Origin: Lumbricus rubellus
Lineage: Eukaryota; Annelida; Clitellata; Crassiclitellata; Lumbricidae
Direction of reading: 5' to 3'
Length of the DNA: 64,000 bases
Assembly: GCA_945859605.1 (NCBI GenBank)
Contig: OX243828.1
Location: forward strand, 23,723,609 to 23,787,608
The notes under the pieces were generated by a model. It worked only from the letters and a program-made list of their open reading frames with translations. It was not told the origin of the DNA and made no database searches. Below, piece after piece: positions 63,546 through 64,000 of this stretch; within the stretch, counting starts at the first letter, position 1; each line of letters opens with the position of its first letter. Both the position numbers and the translations under genes were made by a program.

Positions 63546-64000
63546 TATATATTAACTTTTTAAACCAGATGGACTGTGTTGCGTGTAACTTGTGTAATCC
63601 GTTCCAGACCAAAGCTTAAACATTTTCAACGAAGTGACTTCTTTGTGCATTATATAACTCGTAATTTCAGGAATGAACTCGATTCTCGTCTATCGGATTA
63701 AATATATATTAACGAAACATTTCTCGTACTTTCTTTCAATCATTAAGTTTCAAGTTAAGTGATGACCAAGTATGTGAGTAAGAGGTTCACGTGACCTTAG
63801 ATGAACTTTACAATCCTTAATGTATTTTCTTCATTCAATACTTAAAAATTTACTCCATGACACCAACATTCATTTGTTACCTAATCTTCAAGGGCGATAC
63901 ACATATTAACGAAATAATATGTTGTGATCGAACGTAAAATGCGAAATGGATGTGTGCGGCAACTATAAGTGTCAATGTCCATATGCAATATTAATGAAAC
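63546..64000. other. 3' flank of the PC4-like gene
   Basis: ATTAAA near 63697 may act as a poly(A) signal. I see no other gene before the window ends. Confidence 0.4.

Overview
This window is nuclear DNA from an intron-rich animal. The genes are split by GT-AG introns and the intervening sequence is AT-rich and crowded with transposons. Gene content (mitochondrial ATP synthase gamma, a ubiquitin E1, a BTB-Kelch protein, a MET-type receptor tyrosine kinase, a PC4-type coactivator), together with tRNA-derived SINEs, L2-like LINEs and very many minisatellites, suggests an invertebrate metazoan, probably marine. I cannot name the phylum from the sequence alone.

Layout. 1-5208: last four coding exons of ATP synthase F1 gamma (+), with the 5' part outside the window. 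5209-9938: intergenic sequence and the probable UBA1 promoter. 9939-31275: a complete 24-coding-exon UBA1 gene (+, 1049 aa), every junction in phase. 33345-35045: an intronless, GC-rich BTB-BACK-Kelch gene (-) facing UBA1 tail to tail. 35.3-39.3 kb: transposon debris, including a mariner-like element. 39.35-45.2 kb: a satellite array of about 17 monomers of roughly 340 bp, with a 1708-bp higher-order period, bounded by diverged monomers in the opposite orientation. 45.5-52.9 kb: transposon-rich intergenic DNA with minisatellites. 52923-61785: eleven 3' exons of a MET-family receptor tyrosine kinase (-). 62785-63432: a two-exon PC4-domain gene (+) with a TATA/CCAAT promoter; it is either nested in a MET intron or lies just beyond a truncated MET gene.

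The genes have unrelated jobs (respiration, ubiquitin activation, ubiquitin-ligase substrate adaptor, growth-factor signalling, transcription) and do not form a pathway cluster. The most striking common property is in the introns. In three different genes, short tandem duplications span a splice junction, so authentic donor or acceptor sequence is copied into the neighbouring intron (UBA1 exons 18 and 22, ATP5F1C exon at 3120, MET exon at 54188). In addition, about 70-bp palindromic TTAA-flanked elements sit within 50 bp of several splice sites, and a tRNA SINE shares a hairpin-forming 3' tail with a resident L2-like LINE.

All calls come from reading the sequence. No database search, alignment program or transcript data was available.
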